From the NCBI GenBank assembly GCA_018524725.1, contig JAEUWP010000130.1, positions 62,001 to 126,000 of the forward strand: DNA of 64,000 bases. Reading direction: 5' to 3'. This document shows positions 1 to 12,225 of this stretch, one piece after another (the stretch's first letter is position 1; each line of letters opens with the position of its first letter). The notes beneath the pieces are model-generated. The model was not told where the DNA came from and made no database searches. It saw nothing but the letters and a program-made list of their open reading frames with translations. This DNA comes from Podaxis mareebaensis (Eukaryota; Basidiomycota; Agaricomycetes; Agaricales; Agaricaceae). A program made the position numbers and the translations under genes.

Positions 1-716
1 TCGGCGGGAGTATTGCCTCCGAGTACAATATTGACCTTGCGGTCAAGCAATGAAGTCCCATAGCCTGATGCCATTGTCCGGAAGGGCGGACAGCTCTCCG
101 GCTCTTTTGCGCTCTATATTTATCTCGTGGGAAGTGAACAGGAGATCAATAAGCTAATACAAGCTATATACGTATGTCATACCCTCACAAGCTGTCCTTA
201 TCTCTCATCCCTTGGAAGATGATGGCGAGAAGACTTGCACATTCTCCGGTAACAAGGAAACAGCGAAAATACTTTTGTCACCTAGTGCTCTCACTAAATG
301 GGATTAACTGGGCCGTAGGAACGGTCTGCCCCCGGGTTCCAATTGGTATGAGTTCGCATTTAGTGAGTATAGTCAAAAAGAACGATGTTCCTACAGCCTA
401 GTTAGGCACGTTTACTGGGAGCCCTGGTGCCAATGGATGCTCACCCCCTGTCTCATGCGTATAAATGACCTTTTCGGAGCTTCCATCATACCGAGAGGTT
501 TGAGAACTCTGAGGTCGAACCCCAGCTGAGAACGATCTTTTCTATTTTATCTTGCAAGACGTACATATGTGTACCCTTCTTCCAATTACCCTTGGCATCT
601 ACTGAATTGGCCTTGTCTGTGACGTCACACTTGGATGTATGTTATAATCCCCTTGCTTCTCTCCTTTAACGTCCCCAATCCTTGGGAAGAACCGCCTTGA
701 TACCAGCGAAGCCTCC
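1..716. other. Spacer at left window edge
   Basis: No gene is supported here. A short open frame ending in TGA near base 52 could be the last exon of a gene lying left of the window, but 16 codons are too few to identify. The right part is presumably the promoter of the sulfite-oxidase-like gene. Confidence 0.4.
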
Positions 717-2989
717 ATGAGCGATATCCATCCTTTCAAAGAGGAGAAACCCGGATGGAAGGGGTATATCTTTGTGTTTCCCAGTTCACTAACTCGTGGT
801 GATGTTATCTGGTGACAGATACATTGAGTGGGAGGAGTATCCTCAAAAGAAGACCACCGCACATAATATTCTGGTGAAGAAGCAATTCACCCCTATCCCA
901 GGTACTGCCGAGCTTTGAAAAGCTTTGTTAAAAGTCTCATTCTAGTCAATTTTAGAGTTCCAGTTTGTCCCGCTCCCAAAGACGAACCCGATTCTCATTG
1001 GATATCGTTGGAAGGAGTACCACCAAGCCTTGGATATTGCATATATTGTTGATCATAGCTGGGACATTGTGCAGAAGGAAAAGCCAGATCTCATCCATGT
1101 TCTCGACTTCCCATATAATGGCGAGACTACACGACAACAGCTAATGAAGGGAAAGCTGACGGATAACAAGTATCACTTGTGAGCGTTTGCCACTACCTCG
1201 CTGGGGAGCAAGTACTAAGGACCCACGCAGCGTCCGGAACCACGGTGGTGTTCCCGACATCGATCCCGAAGTATATGAGCTCGAGATAGGTGGACTGGTC
1301 AAGGCGCCTACCAAGCTCAGGCTGAAGGATATCATGGATCCGCAGAAATTCCCGTGCGATGTCCTCCCTGTTATTGGTCTGTACTGAGGACTGATGTCGG
1401 AATGCCACCAATAGCCAAGTTGAAGTCACTGTTACACTCCAGTGTAGTGGTACCCGAAGGCTGGAACAAATACAACAATACCCAGGAGATGGAGACGAGC
1501 TCATCAACGCTCCATGGGGTATGTATCTCTATGTTAGAAAGCATTTATGTGACCTTATGTGGTGCTGTAGGTGAAGGTGCAATGTACGCAGCTGGTCATG
1601 TATTAACGGGATGATTCCCTCAGACAGTTGTCCTTCCTTAGCGGAACAGCGGTCTATCGTGGCGTACCTCTCAAAAAGGTACTCAAATACGCTTGTGGCG
1701 GTGTCCTTCCGGAATGCGAACATCTCGAGTTCATTGGCGCTGATACCTATTTCAAGTGAGTTTTGACCCTTGTTCCTGTCAACACAACCCCAACCATTTC
1801 CTTCTACATCTGATGCCTGCAACCCGTCTAATTTCTATTGTCGTAGACGTAACAACGTCTATAATTACGCAGTATCCGTCCCGTGGCGCAAAGTTCGACT
1901 AAACGAGGAAGTTATTCTCGCATGGGAGATGAATGGGGAGCCTCTACCGAAAATTCATGGTGCGCCTTTACGTGTCGTAGTGGCTGGATATATTGGCGCC
2001 CGAAGCTGCAAATGGGTATATAGAATCAATGCGCTGCGAGAGCCAAGTATGGGTCCTGTGCAACGCCAGGAATATCTCTATTACACCTCACAGGTACGAT
2101 ATCCCCGACTAGTAGGTTGCCCTCCCTACTGACGTACCTCCAAGATTGGAAAGCAAAACGTAAAATATTCAAATGGCTTCTCCATTCAACAGATGCCCGT
2201 CTCGTACGTTGCTCCCAATAACCCCTACATTAGACTATGATCTATTTGTTACAGGAGCGCTATTATAACACCCGAGGATAAACAAGTCATCATTCATGAT
2301 GGAAAGATAACATTGACAGGTTGGGCATATAGTGGCGGAGGGAACTGGGTGGAACGTGTCGAAGTGTCCCCGGATGGGTATGACGGATTCTGCGTACGCC
2401 ACTTGACCCGTTTCTCATTTATGTACAGGGGAAGTGTCTGGTACGCGGTAGACCCGGATGATATGACGGAGAAGGTGCGCTGTTTTGTCGCTGTTGCGAT
2501 TAAGGGGGCTTACTACGGGATGGAGTAGCATTACCATGCATGGCGACTTTGGAAGATCGATGTGCCTGTTGATGCGGAAGGATGGCTCGAATTTTGCGTC
2601 CGCACTTGGGACTCATCCAATAACACGCAGCCTACCTTTGTCCGGTCTGCTTGGAAGTGAGTGCCACACAGTTTGTCATCCTCTGGTTAAATTGGTTTAA
2701 CGATAGCAATGATGGATAGCTGGGACTTGCACGTAACATCCTCATGCCATAGGCAAGTACAGTTATCCTGCTGCCCTAGACTAGTCACGCTTATCCAATA
2801 TTGTTTCAACTCAGGATCAAGCTCTATAGCGTGAACCGTTCTCGTCCCGCAACAGCATTACGACTACAAGAATTTGAGGACAAAGGGTTCGAGTTCAATC
2901 CCTTGGCTAAGCCGTCGGATTTCGCTCTGGAGGACATGGAAATTTACCTTGCAACAGTACGCAGATATCCACGCGAACCACGGAGCTGA
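717..2989 (+). CDS. Sulfite-oxidase-family molybdopterin oxidoreductase
   Basis: This is a molybdenum-cofactor enzyme of the sulfite oxidase / eukaryotic nitrate reductase superfamily, without a haem (cytochrome b5) domain. The chosen ATG opens a 47-nt first exon (MSDIHPFKEEKPGWKG) that splices through a 55-nt intron to YIEWEEYP. The molybdopterin domain shows FNAET-like FPYNGETTR, the marker RNHGGVPDIDPE, and the Mo-ligand cysteine in LQCSGTRR. It continues with INAPWGEGAIGTAVYRG, where an intron must be removed to restore the canonical GAIGTA, and with GYIGARSCKWV. The dimerisation domain follows, with GWAYSGGG, WNWDLH and RIKLYSVNRSRPAT. At least eight short introns are needed; all proposed junctions restore the family sequence, so the gene looks intact. 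Family members oxidise sulfite or reduce a small oxyanion. The substrate cannot be told from sequence. Start and final stop are the least certain parts. Confidence 0.85.
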
Positions 2990-4006
2990 GAACCATATCA
3001 GTAGAAATAGTGATCCCAGTAGCGATATCATTTCTCTACAATTGAGTGCCTCGAGAATTAAATTGGTGATACGCTTCGCATCTGACTTTGAGTGTATTCG
3101 TAATTCATTATACCTTTCCCGCGTCCCCGTCATGAAGACGGAGTGTAACTCATGTCCATGCTAACAACACTGCCCTCGACTCTCGCAAGCACCTTAAGGT
3201 CATCATCGCTATAAAATGAGTGATCATAATGGAGCGGTAGCATTGGAGGATTAACATTACCACTTACGCATTTCCGTTGAGGGCTCCATTTGAATTAGGC
3301 TGATCAAGAAAAGGACGCAACTGAGAGTAACGAATTTAAAAGCTGCCATGGCTCCCGTAATTTATACGATTAAGAAGTATTGTCAGCGCTGACTTTACGA
3401 GCAGGGTCCACGACATAGCCCTCGTGGCCTGAGGCCTCAGATATTGCAAATGGAACACAAGAGTTATTTATGATTGGTGCGCGTCGAGGAGATTTGTATC
3501 GATCGCGCTGGTATACACATTGTTATCCTTTGCTAGACGTTAGAGATTAATTATTGAACTACGAATCCTAGCGCATCGTGTCCGGGTCACGACTCAGACA
3601 CACCGGCGGTGCATGTTCACTCAATCAATGGATCACGAATGGAGGGAAGTGCTTCGTGGATGCACTAAGTTTTTACAAATCCAGAAAGGCTGGCGCAAGC
3701 TGGACGTGGGCATATGCTGCAGAATTGGTTGGAATGCACCGCACCTAGTCCGGAGTCTCCTAAACCATCACCGATGGACTATATTCCGACCTGCTCAATA
3801 GAAGATAACCGATCACAGGTACTGGGATGAACAGGAACGGGGACTTACGAATCAGTCAAAATATATGACCGGTAGAAGAACGTTGTCATCATGTAAGCCT
3901 GCACGAGACAATGGGAAGTGCCTGATGCGCCAATAACTTACTTTCCTTCTAAACCTCGTCAGCGAAGACCGCGGCATGAGTATATGATCGAGATGCTCAC
4001 CAGATA
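2990..4006. other. Intergenic spacer
   Basis: About 1 kb between the sulfite-oxidase-like gene and the BTB gene, which converge here, so it should hold both 3' ends. Only short unsupported open frames occur. No repeat or RNA gene was recognised. Confidence 0.4.
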
Positions 4007-5324
4007 TTACAAGTCCACGAAGTGATCTATCAATCCATCTATGATATCGTCTCTCGCCTGCGAAATCGACTCCAGAGCTTCGAGGGTGCACGGCACGCTC
4101 ATTGGCGTTGTCACGGACAACATTTTACGGAGACTGATCATGATGGCTTTCAACCTGCCCAAAACATCGGCGGATCCATGCCGCAAAAGCGAATTAGAGC
4201 CCGCAGCATTTAGCCATAGTTGAACCCAAGCCTCCCGGCACTCCTCCGGATCGGCGCAACCGTCATGGTAAAAAATGGGAGGCGTTACTCGTAACCGATC
4301 CCACAGTTTTGCAAGAGAGTCCTGGGCTGCCAGGAGCTGCATTCGGGTTTCTATGTCGGTACGAGGGGGAAATATAAGTCGGCTGGAAAGTCTGCCGTCG
4401 CAGGAAACCTGTTCCATGCTAATGAGCCGTTTGTAGAAGATAACGCCAATGATCTTTGCTAGGCGATGGCGTTCGGCGACTTCTAGGATGGCGTCTGGTT
4501 GTAGATCATACCACAGCAAACGGGAAATTAGCTGCCGGGTGAGCGTGTCTAGTAGGGTTTTGTTGCCACAGAGCGCCGCAATGTGAAGAACACGTGCTAG
4601 TAGCTCAGGAGACGCATTGCGCAGGGGGCCAGAGGCATCTTGCACGAGTCTACAAAGGGTTCCAACTGCCCAGGTTGCGTAAGACTCGAAGCAGTATTTG
4701 TTTGTCATCTCCACGATGTTCAGGAGGCGTTTGAAAGGAATGGATTGTCGCGTTGAGGTATCAGTGAGGAAGACGCTTGGGCTAATAATTTAAAGGAAGG
4801 AACACATCAGCATTTCAGACATTGCGACGCGAAGATATTCAGTGTCGACATACGGAGCATAGAGGATCCACAAGAGGTCGCGGAATTGCTCCACAGTATC
4901 TGACAGCACGATAGGAAATGCGTCGGTTTTCCCCTCTTCTACGCACAGATTTGGCAAGGTAAACATGTCAGTGAACGTCGATGGTTCCCGCAGCAGCAGG
5001 CATTGATGGACCTGACGACAGTTACATAGAGTAATATTAGATGGGCGAAAGCAAGGTCACCTTAAAGAGGGTATTTTCAACAAGAAAGACGAGAAATCCC
5101 CCATCCGGGTCTCTTAAATAGAAATCAGGGTCGTGACTGAGGCTCCCGTCCAGTGTAACAGCCGCAGCGAGTGTCCGAGAAAGATTAACATTATCTCGGC
5201 GTTGGGCTATAGTGAGTGGCACCGAGGTATCTGCACTCCTCAACAAGCGTTTTGATCTGCGGAAAAGGAACCTTGAAAACAGGCCGAATTTGCGCGTTGG
5301 GTTGAATAGATAGAATTGGGCCAT
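4007..5324 (-). CDS. BTB/POZ domain protein (basidiomycete expanded family)
   Basis: The protein begins MAQFYLFNPTR and reaches the hallmark of mushroom BTB proteins, FYLRDPDGGFLVFLVENTLFKV. An intron then joins the BTB core (HRFLLLREPSTFTDMF and LLWILYAPY). The C-terminal part reads IVEMTNKYCFESYATWAV and continues as a helical region of about 235 codons ending DHFVDL. BTB domains mediate dimerisation and, in many proteins, recruit substrates to Cullin-3 ubiquitin ligases. Whether this fungal expansion does so is unproven. The first intron (about 4990-5048) is clear, and the junction near 4780-4830 is not resolved by eye. An earlier in-frame start is possible, but the chosen ATG lies just upstream of the conserved part. 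The gene appears complete. Confidence 0.75.
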
Positions 5325-6570
5325 CGATGTCAAATCAAAGGCAGGGTGAGTCTGGGTATACAGAAGTAGATGAGGGAATGCGTTGTAATATCCCCCCTTG
5401 CCAGAGGGTATTAAACTAATTTGAGACGCAGGAAGGAATGGGACATGAAGACAACACGTGGTTGGATTCGACAACTCGTGTATCATGATAACGCGATGAT
5501 GAAGAGATGTCCAAGAAGCTGTTTCATTTCTCATAAGAGAGCACTGTGGAAAGTCTCCGCATCGCTCAAATTAAGGCTCACACGGTAGCGTAAACCTCAT
5601 AGTCGACGCGAGTAGAAAAGAAGCACACACCCGTCAGGTATAGTGAGGTCGGATTGCACGTGTCCGAGTTTCTCTTTTGGGTTAAATGAGGGATGAGCGG
5701 CCAATTTTTGAGCGATATCGTGTTGATGTTATTATCGCGCGCCCGTTCGGTACCCGTGCATGTTAATGGAACGGACATTCTCGTCGATCATATAGGCAGG
5801 AATTGAGTGCTAGAAGCCGAAACGATGTCGCCTTGTGCGCGTCAGCATCGTGTCTTTCCGTAAGAGGCGTCAAACAGGATAAGATGGAAAGGGTATAACC
5901 AGTACAAGGCCACGTTTTTGTGGCAAAAAGCACCGTAAATTCCAGACAGCAATACATCAGGAATGACGTGAACACTCTCCAGCCTTGTGGGGAACTGGAG
6001 GTGAGTGTCCAAATTGCTTGCCCAAGGTGATCGGGGAATGATAGCCGGAGATAAAATGCTTCGCGAGTCTAGGGATGAGCATCATGGGGAAGAAGCTGCC
6101 ATGTTTAAGTCCTTTCCGGTCCGAATTGAATGAGACCAGCACTGGGATAGGGGACCTGCTTCAGCCTAGAGCTCTATAGTCTGGGTAAAGCTTGCATGCA
6201 TGGACCGGGTAGGGGAAGCGAGTTGTTTAGGATTGACTCACAACTCAATGTTGGCTGGGGAACAGTCCCAACTGTTGGACGAGGTAGTCAAAAGGCACCT
6301 TCCATTCAGAATGTCTGATGACCCGAAGGAAAGGAAGGTTGGGATCTACAGTGTCGTAACTCATAACAAATGGGTTGATTATATGAAGCCGCAGATTGCT
6401 TTAACTTTGCTTCAACACTTACAAGCCCCTTCTACTTCTGCAGTGAAAATGAATGGTTGGGATCAGACGCGATGATCACTGGCTACACCCTGCACTCGGA
6501 GCAAGCTTCGGGTGTAAGTGCATATGAGCGTGCAGGGAGGTCGGGGGTAAGAATTTGTTAGGGACGCTTG
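5325..6570. other. Intergenic spacer
   Basis: About 1.2 kb between the 5' end of the BTB gene and the 3' end of the lactate dehydrogenase gene. Open frames here show no recognisable family and conflict with each other. It should contain the BTB promoter. I see no repeat structure. Confidence 0.4.
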
Positions 6571-9093
6571 TCATGCGTTGACGTTGGTGATGTAGGATCC
6601 GGATATAACTACAAAAGCACGTCATCAGTTCCCGGAAACAAAAGTGAGACAACCGAAGAGAAAATGAATACAGAAAAAGCTGCAATGCCGGTACACACCT
6701 TGCCAGGATTGAACAGGTTCAACGGATCAATCGCTCTTTTCAGGGTCCTCATCAATTCCACCGTTCCTTCGCCCAATTCTTCTGTCAGGTACTTCTTCTT
6801 CCCAATGCCGACCCCATGCTCGCCTGTACACGTTCCGTCCAGTGCAATGGCTCGTCTCACCATCCTATCCACCGCCTCCCTCGCCTTCTCCAGCTCCTGC
6901 TCATCACGCATGAGGATCATCGTATGAAAGTTCCCATCACCAACATGCCCGACGATTACCGCCGTCAACCCCGTCTCACGTAAATCTTTCTTCGTCTCAT
7001 ACACCAGCTCCGGTAACCGGGAAACCGGGACACATACGTCCGTGGGCCAGCCTTTCGCCCCAGGAACTAGGGCAAGGCCAGCAAAATGCGCATTTTTGCG
7101 TTCGTTCCACATATCTTCTGCCTCTTCGACATTGCGAGCGAGCGAGAAATCGGCTCCTCCGTGTTTTTCTACTATTTTCTTCACGATCGACGCGGTTTCC
7201 CTGAGGGAGGCAGGCGTAGGCCCTTGGAACTTGAAAAAGAGGTGATCTTTTTCGGCGTATTTGCGCCGTTGTTTAGAGACGCTGTATTTGTTGAGGGCGG
7301 ACATAAAAACGTCATCCAGCAGTTCGATACACTCTTGTATTGCCGGCATGAGTAAGTGAGATTAGGGGACGAGGAGGAAGTGTAGATAAAACGTACGGAT
7401 ACCAACACCTTGATTGAGAATCTCAGCTACTGCCTCTGTTGCTTTTTTAACATCTGGGAAGTTGGCCAACGCGACGGTCGTGGGCAACACGGGTGCAAGT
7501 CGTATCGTTACTACAGCGAGATCATCAGCCATCAGTTGTCAGTGTCCGCGAGCGTGGGCACTGCAGAAGAGAGATAGGTCATGCCTTCAGTAACGATGCC
7601 CAGTGTGCCTTCGGCACCGATGAACAACTTCGTTGTGTCAAAACCAGCGGAAGACTTGCGTGACCGTCGACGCGTCTTGATCACTTCTCCTGATGGCAGA
7701 ACTACCGTCTATGATTCTAGATTAACACCGTGCATCAAGCAAATTAGTGGAATGCGAAGACTCACAGCGTTGAGGAACCATTCCGCTTTCGCAGTCCCAT
7801 ATCGAACGGCATTAGCTAAATCACGTAATTGAACGCACAGGGTGTGAATTTGGTCGAATTCAACATACTGCCCGAGCACCCCGTGCTTAACATGCCGCCA
7901 ATAGTAGCTCCCGGTGCCGGATCGAGCTGTCGGAAGTAAGAATAGGAATCCGAAAAAGGGGGAAAGATACAACATACAGGGAAGAACAATCGAATCCCTG
8001 ACATCGGACGAATGTAGACTTAGTCGAGCTGTACGTAGAAATAGGAGTCGGACGAACCTTTTTCTTCTAGTGTCTCGTTTATATCCATCCATCTAGCCCC
8101 GGGTTGACATACCAAGTCCGAATCCGCCTCTGCATACCACAAGGTATTCAATCATCAGCTCTCGATGTTGACTCCCAAAGTGGTGCCCGCGAGACGCACC
8201 GTGAATTTCCAGGATCTGATCCATATTCGACATATCGACACAAATACCTCCAACGGGATGCTGTCATGAAATGATATTAACATAATCTTCGGGAGCGAGA
8301 ATAGATGGAGAAGGCGCCCATACGTACCCCACGAGTATGACCCTCGAGGTTAGTGGCGCCCGAGTATGGTATAACAGGCATTCTATATTTTGTTGCAATC
8401 TTGACGATCTTGACAACATCTTCTGTCGATCGCGGGAAGACAACCACACTGTGCATCATGCCTTTACACCGTTATCATGTATTGGTGCTCGTGACGGCGT
8501 GATCAGACATAAAAAGCATGCCTACCCTCATGGTACACTAACGCCGAGAATCCATGATCGTACAGGACATCGGGGTTGGTAGAGACGATATCTCCGGGTT
8601 CCTTCTCTTCAGGACAAAAAGTTTCCTGTAGTTCCCGAATAGCTTTCTGAAAATCTTCGGGTGTGCCATATCGTGGGTGCTTTTCTACGGCGGGGACGCT
8701 CGAGCCTAGCACCTCCGAACGTGCGGTAACGTATCCCAATAACCCAGCAGCCAAAGCGGCCAGAACAACATGACTCTTATGAGACCCTGCCGACTTTGGT
8801 GGTTCACTCCCGCCCGTTGGCGTGGAGCGCCGTTCTTGTGAGTGAGGACTCGTACGAGGAGTTATATTTACGCTGCCAGCCGCGTTATCTCCCTGTGTGG
8901 AGTAGCCAACCACTTTCTGCCCACGAAGAAGGGCCAGTAAGGGCTGAGGTGGCGGTAATCTAGTGATAGGTGTAGTCAGGAGGATGCGGGCTTTGGGTAA
9001 AGCAGAAACGGCGGCGGCGAGGCGGTGGGCTCTGAACATGGTTCTGGGCAGAGAAGGCGAGGCAAGTGCATGGAGCACTTTTCGGACATTCAT
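6571..9093 (-). CDS. DLD1: Mitochondrial D-lactate dehydrogenase (cytochrome), FAD-binding
   Basis: This enzyme oxidises D-lactate to pyruvate and passes electrons to cytochrome c in the mitochondrion. The first 75 or so residues are rich in Arg, Ser and Ala ([17 protein letters not shown]), as in a mitochondrial presequence. A hydrophobic segment follows ([15 protein letters not shown]), a probable inner-membrane anchor. The FAD-binding domain shows [89 protein letters not shown]. The C-terminal oxidase domain has [13 protein letters not shown] and [17 protein letters not shown], ending [17 protein letters not shown] after a last short intron. The gene is split by many short introns, including a 20-nt exon at 7978-7997 (GIRLFFP). 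All junctions checked keep the frame, so it looks functional. An internal ATG (MFRAHR) is an alternative start. Confidence 0.93.
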
Positions 9094-9493
9094 TAGACTT
9101 TCCTTTGGATCCTTCTCACAGACCTGTCTATGCTTCCTTTCGTCCTCGGCTGGGTGGGCATGTGTTGGCTTCTGATCCCCGGATCTATTTGGAATCCTGT
9201 ATTAGTAGCAGTGCTATATTCCACGTGTTATCGGTCCCGTTGCCGAAGTGGCTGGCCCTGGATATTGGAATGGCACTGTTTTGGATGTTGTGTAAGCGTG
9301 CGTTGCTTAGTATAAAGTGCGTGCAGAGAATTGCCAGAGGCGAGGGAACTGTTAATGGGTCCGGCAAGTGGAGTGCCACTGGGATGAAAGAAGGACCCTC
9401 GCCAGCCAATCAGACAGCGTCCCTGTCCCGTGAGAAACCACTTCCGTTAATGGGTGTTAAGTAATAGATACTATTTGTCCACGATAATCAAGT
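9094..9493. other. Spacer: probable D-lactate dehydrogenase promoter and tRNA upstream region
   Basis: Non-coding by inspection. It separates the divergently transcribed lactate dehydrogenase gene and tRNA-Asp. Confidence 0.45.
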
Positions 9494-9575
9494 TCTCTGT
9501 TAGTATATCGGTTAGTACACGCGCCTGTCATCTTCTTGATCGCGCGAAAGCGGGGTTCGACTCCCCGACAGAGAG
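9494..9575 (+). tRNA. tRNA-Asp (anticodon GUC) with a 10-nt intron
   Basis: A full cloverleaf can be folded. The acceptor stem TCTCTGT pairs with ACAGAGA, followed by discriminator G. The D-arm carries the A box (TAGTATATCGG). The anticodon stem is CGCGC/GCGCG with loop C-T-G-T-C-A and anticodon GTC. The T-arm GCGGGGTTCGACTCCCCG contains the B box GGTTCGACTCC. Between tRNA position 37 and the 3' side of the loop sit ten extra bases, TCTTCTTGAT (9531-9540), at the canonical site for nuclear tRNA introns. Removing them leaves a 72-nt tRNA, the normal size for tRNA-Asp. The CCA end is not encoded, as expected in a eukaryote. Confidence 0.95.
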
Positions 9576-9918
9576 TAATATTGCAATATGCAACTAATTT
9601 TTCCCCCAATTACCCATTGGGAATGTCGGAATGGACTTTTTGCCCGAGGCATTTTTTGTGGGAAGGGTTGGCAAGGCGTTGGGGGACAGGCTGAGAAATG
9701 TAAATGCAGAGGAAGCACCTACAGATGTGTATTTAGCCAGCTAAAGATTTGGAAGCCCGAGCGTCTTGACATATGTACTTATTTTGGGAGCGATATATGA
9801 CCGTGACACATGCCTTTTGAAATATTCGCGGTTTATGAATAACAGAATGGATACATGAAAGAACATATGAAATGTAAGCTATCATAATGGATCGACGGCC
9901 GAGTTCGATAGTTGGCAT
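9576..9918. other. Intergenic spacer
   Basis: Short spacer between tRNA-Asp and the 3' end of the charged hypothetical gene. Nothing recognisable beyond AT-rich sequence. Confidence 0.4.
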
Positions 9919-11092
9919 CTAATTTTTGCCGAGGCCGGCCTAAGGCGTTGAGTTAGTAAAAGCCAATAATAAACTGGAGCTTTAGAAACTCACGGCTCTT
10001 TCTTCACCCTTAGCGACCATGGTCGCGTTACCCATGCCCTTCCCAATCGTGGTCTCTGTACCGCCAATGGCTTTATCCATCATGGTAGCCCTTTCCCTGG
10101 CTTGTGCCTCGTCTCCGGCAATGCTGGCGCCAGGGGCGGTACCTCCACGACGAGTGGTGTCCCCTGTGGCGGCTTGGGATGCTAGCGCACTATCGAATCT
10201 CGCATCCTGTTCCTTCGCAAGCCGTTCCCTTCCTTCAATTGTTCCAATCATTCTGTCTTGCCCAGAACCGGTACTGGAACGCCGGTCTCTCCCAGCGTCA
10301 AGTTTTCCTCCAGTCTTGGACCCAAAGTCGGTCGCATCCGTATCGCGGCCGGCCAAGAGAGCATCCCGATGTCGGCCGTGGCCAAATAGACCGTGAATAC
10401 TCCCTATGTTTGTGTCGATCTTCTCGCGCCGGATTCGTTCTTGTTCTGCAACTAGTGCTTGCTGGCGTTTGCGATTAAGTTCGCTTTGGCGACGTCGTTC
10501 GTTTTCGAGCTCCCTACGTCTCTTCTCTTCGAAAGCGCGTCCTGCTTCGTTGTCCCTCTCAAGGCGGCCCTCGCGCGGGTACCGATCCCGATCCGCCTCA
10601 GGCTCCACGATACGAGTACGGATGTTGGTATCAGTCCCACTGGTGTCTCGAATGTATGAGGTAGTGCCGACAGGAATGAAGTCACTTTCTGGGCCATGGT
10701 ACTGGCGGGCGTGAACGCCTTTGCCGGAGTCCGGAGCCGTGTTTTCAAAGTCAGACTCATGAATGCTATAGCCGGGATAGACTACGTCTTGAGTGTTGCG
10801 ATCATAGATTCCAGTTCCGATGCCTGAGCCGTAGCGGTGCTCTGTCGTAGGATTAGTTGGGTAGTCGCCGGAGCCCTGAGATGAGATATAGTCCTTGTCG
10901 TCACGATGCGCTCCCCCAGTGGGAGGGAACGTTGTTTCGGTTATGGTATTTTTGATACTTGCTTCACTGCAGGTAATTGGTCAGAATTAGCGGCGACACT
11001 CTGGAAACCAAGATGAGAACACACCTAGGAAGATTGTCATGTGTAGCGTTCAGGGGGGCAGAGAAAGGATCTTTGACGTTCTTGGGCGACAT
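9919..11092 (-). CDS. Hypothetical charged, repeat-poor coiled-coil protein
   Basis: I do not recognise a family. The model starts MSPKNVKDPFSAPLN, removes a short intron (about 10967-11022) to continue SEASIKNTITETTFPP, and runs open through a long hydrophilic middle. The middle is rich in Gly, Asp, Thr and Ser, with no hydrophobic core or membrane segment. A strongly charged segment follows (AFEEKRRRELENERRR) that should form an alpha-helical coiled coil. The tail has Gly/Ala stretches. A last small exon gives the ending GEERAAGLGKN; the frame otherwise ends a few codons after the donor. Its intron has a clear branch-like TACTAAC. Composition is reminiscent of desiccation or stress hydrophilins, but that is only a resemblance. 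Divergent from the 2OG oxygenase gene. Confidence 0.7.
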
Positions 11093-11440
11093 TGCAGTAG
11101 TACAGTTCAAGGAGGCTGTGGTCCCCGGGAACACTGTAAGACCATACATATGGTAGAGACATAGACAATGACGACATAATGGGTGGAAGTTTCATCTTGG
11201 GTATCCAAAGAAAGGTTAGCAGGATGGGGCAGCCATCATTATCTAATATGTTTTCCTACTCGCGACTCTTAGTTAAAATAATGTTTCTTAGCGCCTTACC
11301 GCTTTAAAGGTTGTCAGACTTAGATGAGGCTCGAGTGAGAGGACTGTGTGGTGATGTTGAACACTGAATCCGTTGTATTTGGGCATATTTACCATATTTA
11401 CCCGGTTATGTTCGAACAAGCCCTTCTTACCTCCTCTCCC
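11093..11440. other. Divergent promoter region
   Basis: About 350 bp between two head-to-head genes, so it must carry both promoters. An in-frame upstream ATG for the oxygenase occurs at 11354 but is not preferred. Confidence 0.4.
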
Positions 11441-12225
11441 ATGGCGAACGTGGCCAAGAACCCAATCGACTTCTCTTCTACTCCCCTCGATGCATGCTAC
11501 TCCTCATTTTATGCCGTTGTTTTTGATAATGTGTTCACTCCAGAAGAATGCACAGCCCTCCTCGCTCGCGCCTCTGCATCCGCTCCCTGGACTCCGGCAG
11601 GTCTGAATGCTAACAGCCCAACACAAACAGTCCATACGGACTTTCGGAATAGTGACCGCATCATTCTCATCGACGACGAAATGTCTCAATGGATCTATGA
11701 CCGCTTACGTCCACATGTCGAGGAGCTCTGGGAAATCGTGCCAGCTAGCAAATGGGGGGTTATTACCGGAAAGGAAGGCAGAAAGCAAGGTCCTGTTTGG
11801 AAGTTAGCTGGGTCGGTTCTTTGACCTGTACCGAAACGCCATTATCCTCATCATCTTTTAGTGTGAATCCGCGACTTTCTTTCCTCCGCTACGGCCCCGG
11901 GCATTATTTCAAACCTCATTGTGATGGGCTAATTGAACTACACGAAGGCCGGCGGAAGTCCTTTGTCACACTTCATATCTATCTGAATGACTCCGAAAAC
12001 CCTGGGCCCTCACCTGCTCCATCCACAGTGCAACTTCCACTTCAAGGAGGTGCTACTCGTTTCCATACCCCTTCCCGTAAACCACCTTCTGCCGTTTTGG
12101 ACGTTGACCCGAAAGTCGGTCGCGTATTGGTTTTTCAACAACGAATGCTGGTGCACTCCGGCGAAGAAGTTTCACAAGGTGTCAAATATACCCTGCGTTC
12201 TGACTTCATGTTCGAAATCGTGTAA
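11441..12225 (+). CDS. 2-oxoglutarate/Fe(II)-dependent oxygenase (prolyl 4-hydroxylase-like)
   Basis: The protein has 241 residues in two exons, with the intron at 11803-11861. The N-terminal half contains FDNVFTPEECTALLARA and NSDRIILID, typical of prolyl-4-hydroxylase-like dioxygenases. The catalytic jelly-roll follows as FLRYGPGHYFKPHCDG, which supplies the first His and Asp iron ligands. It ends with VLVFQQRMLVHSGEEV, the distal His, and KYTLRSDFMFE, whose Arg should bind 2-oxoglutarate. All expected ligands are therefore present. The enzyme presumably hydroxylates a protein or small-molecule side chain; the substrate cannot be inferred. The ATG at 11441 was chosen for its good context (CCCATGGC). 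Starts at 11354 and 11408 are in frame and would add a hydrophobic leader. Confidence 0.88.

Noticed and set aside
1..52. Short open stretch ending in TGA at the left edge, possibly the last exon of a gene outside the window
   Set aside because: Only 16 codons, with no recognisable family.
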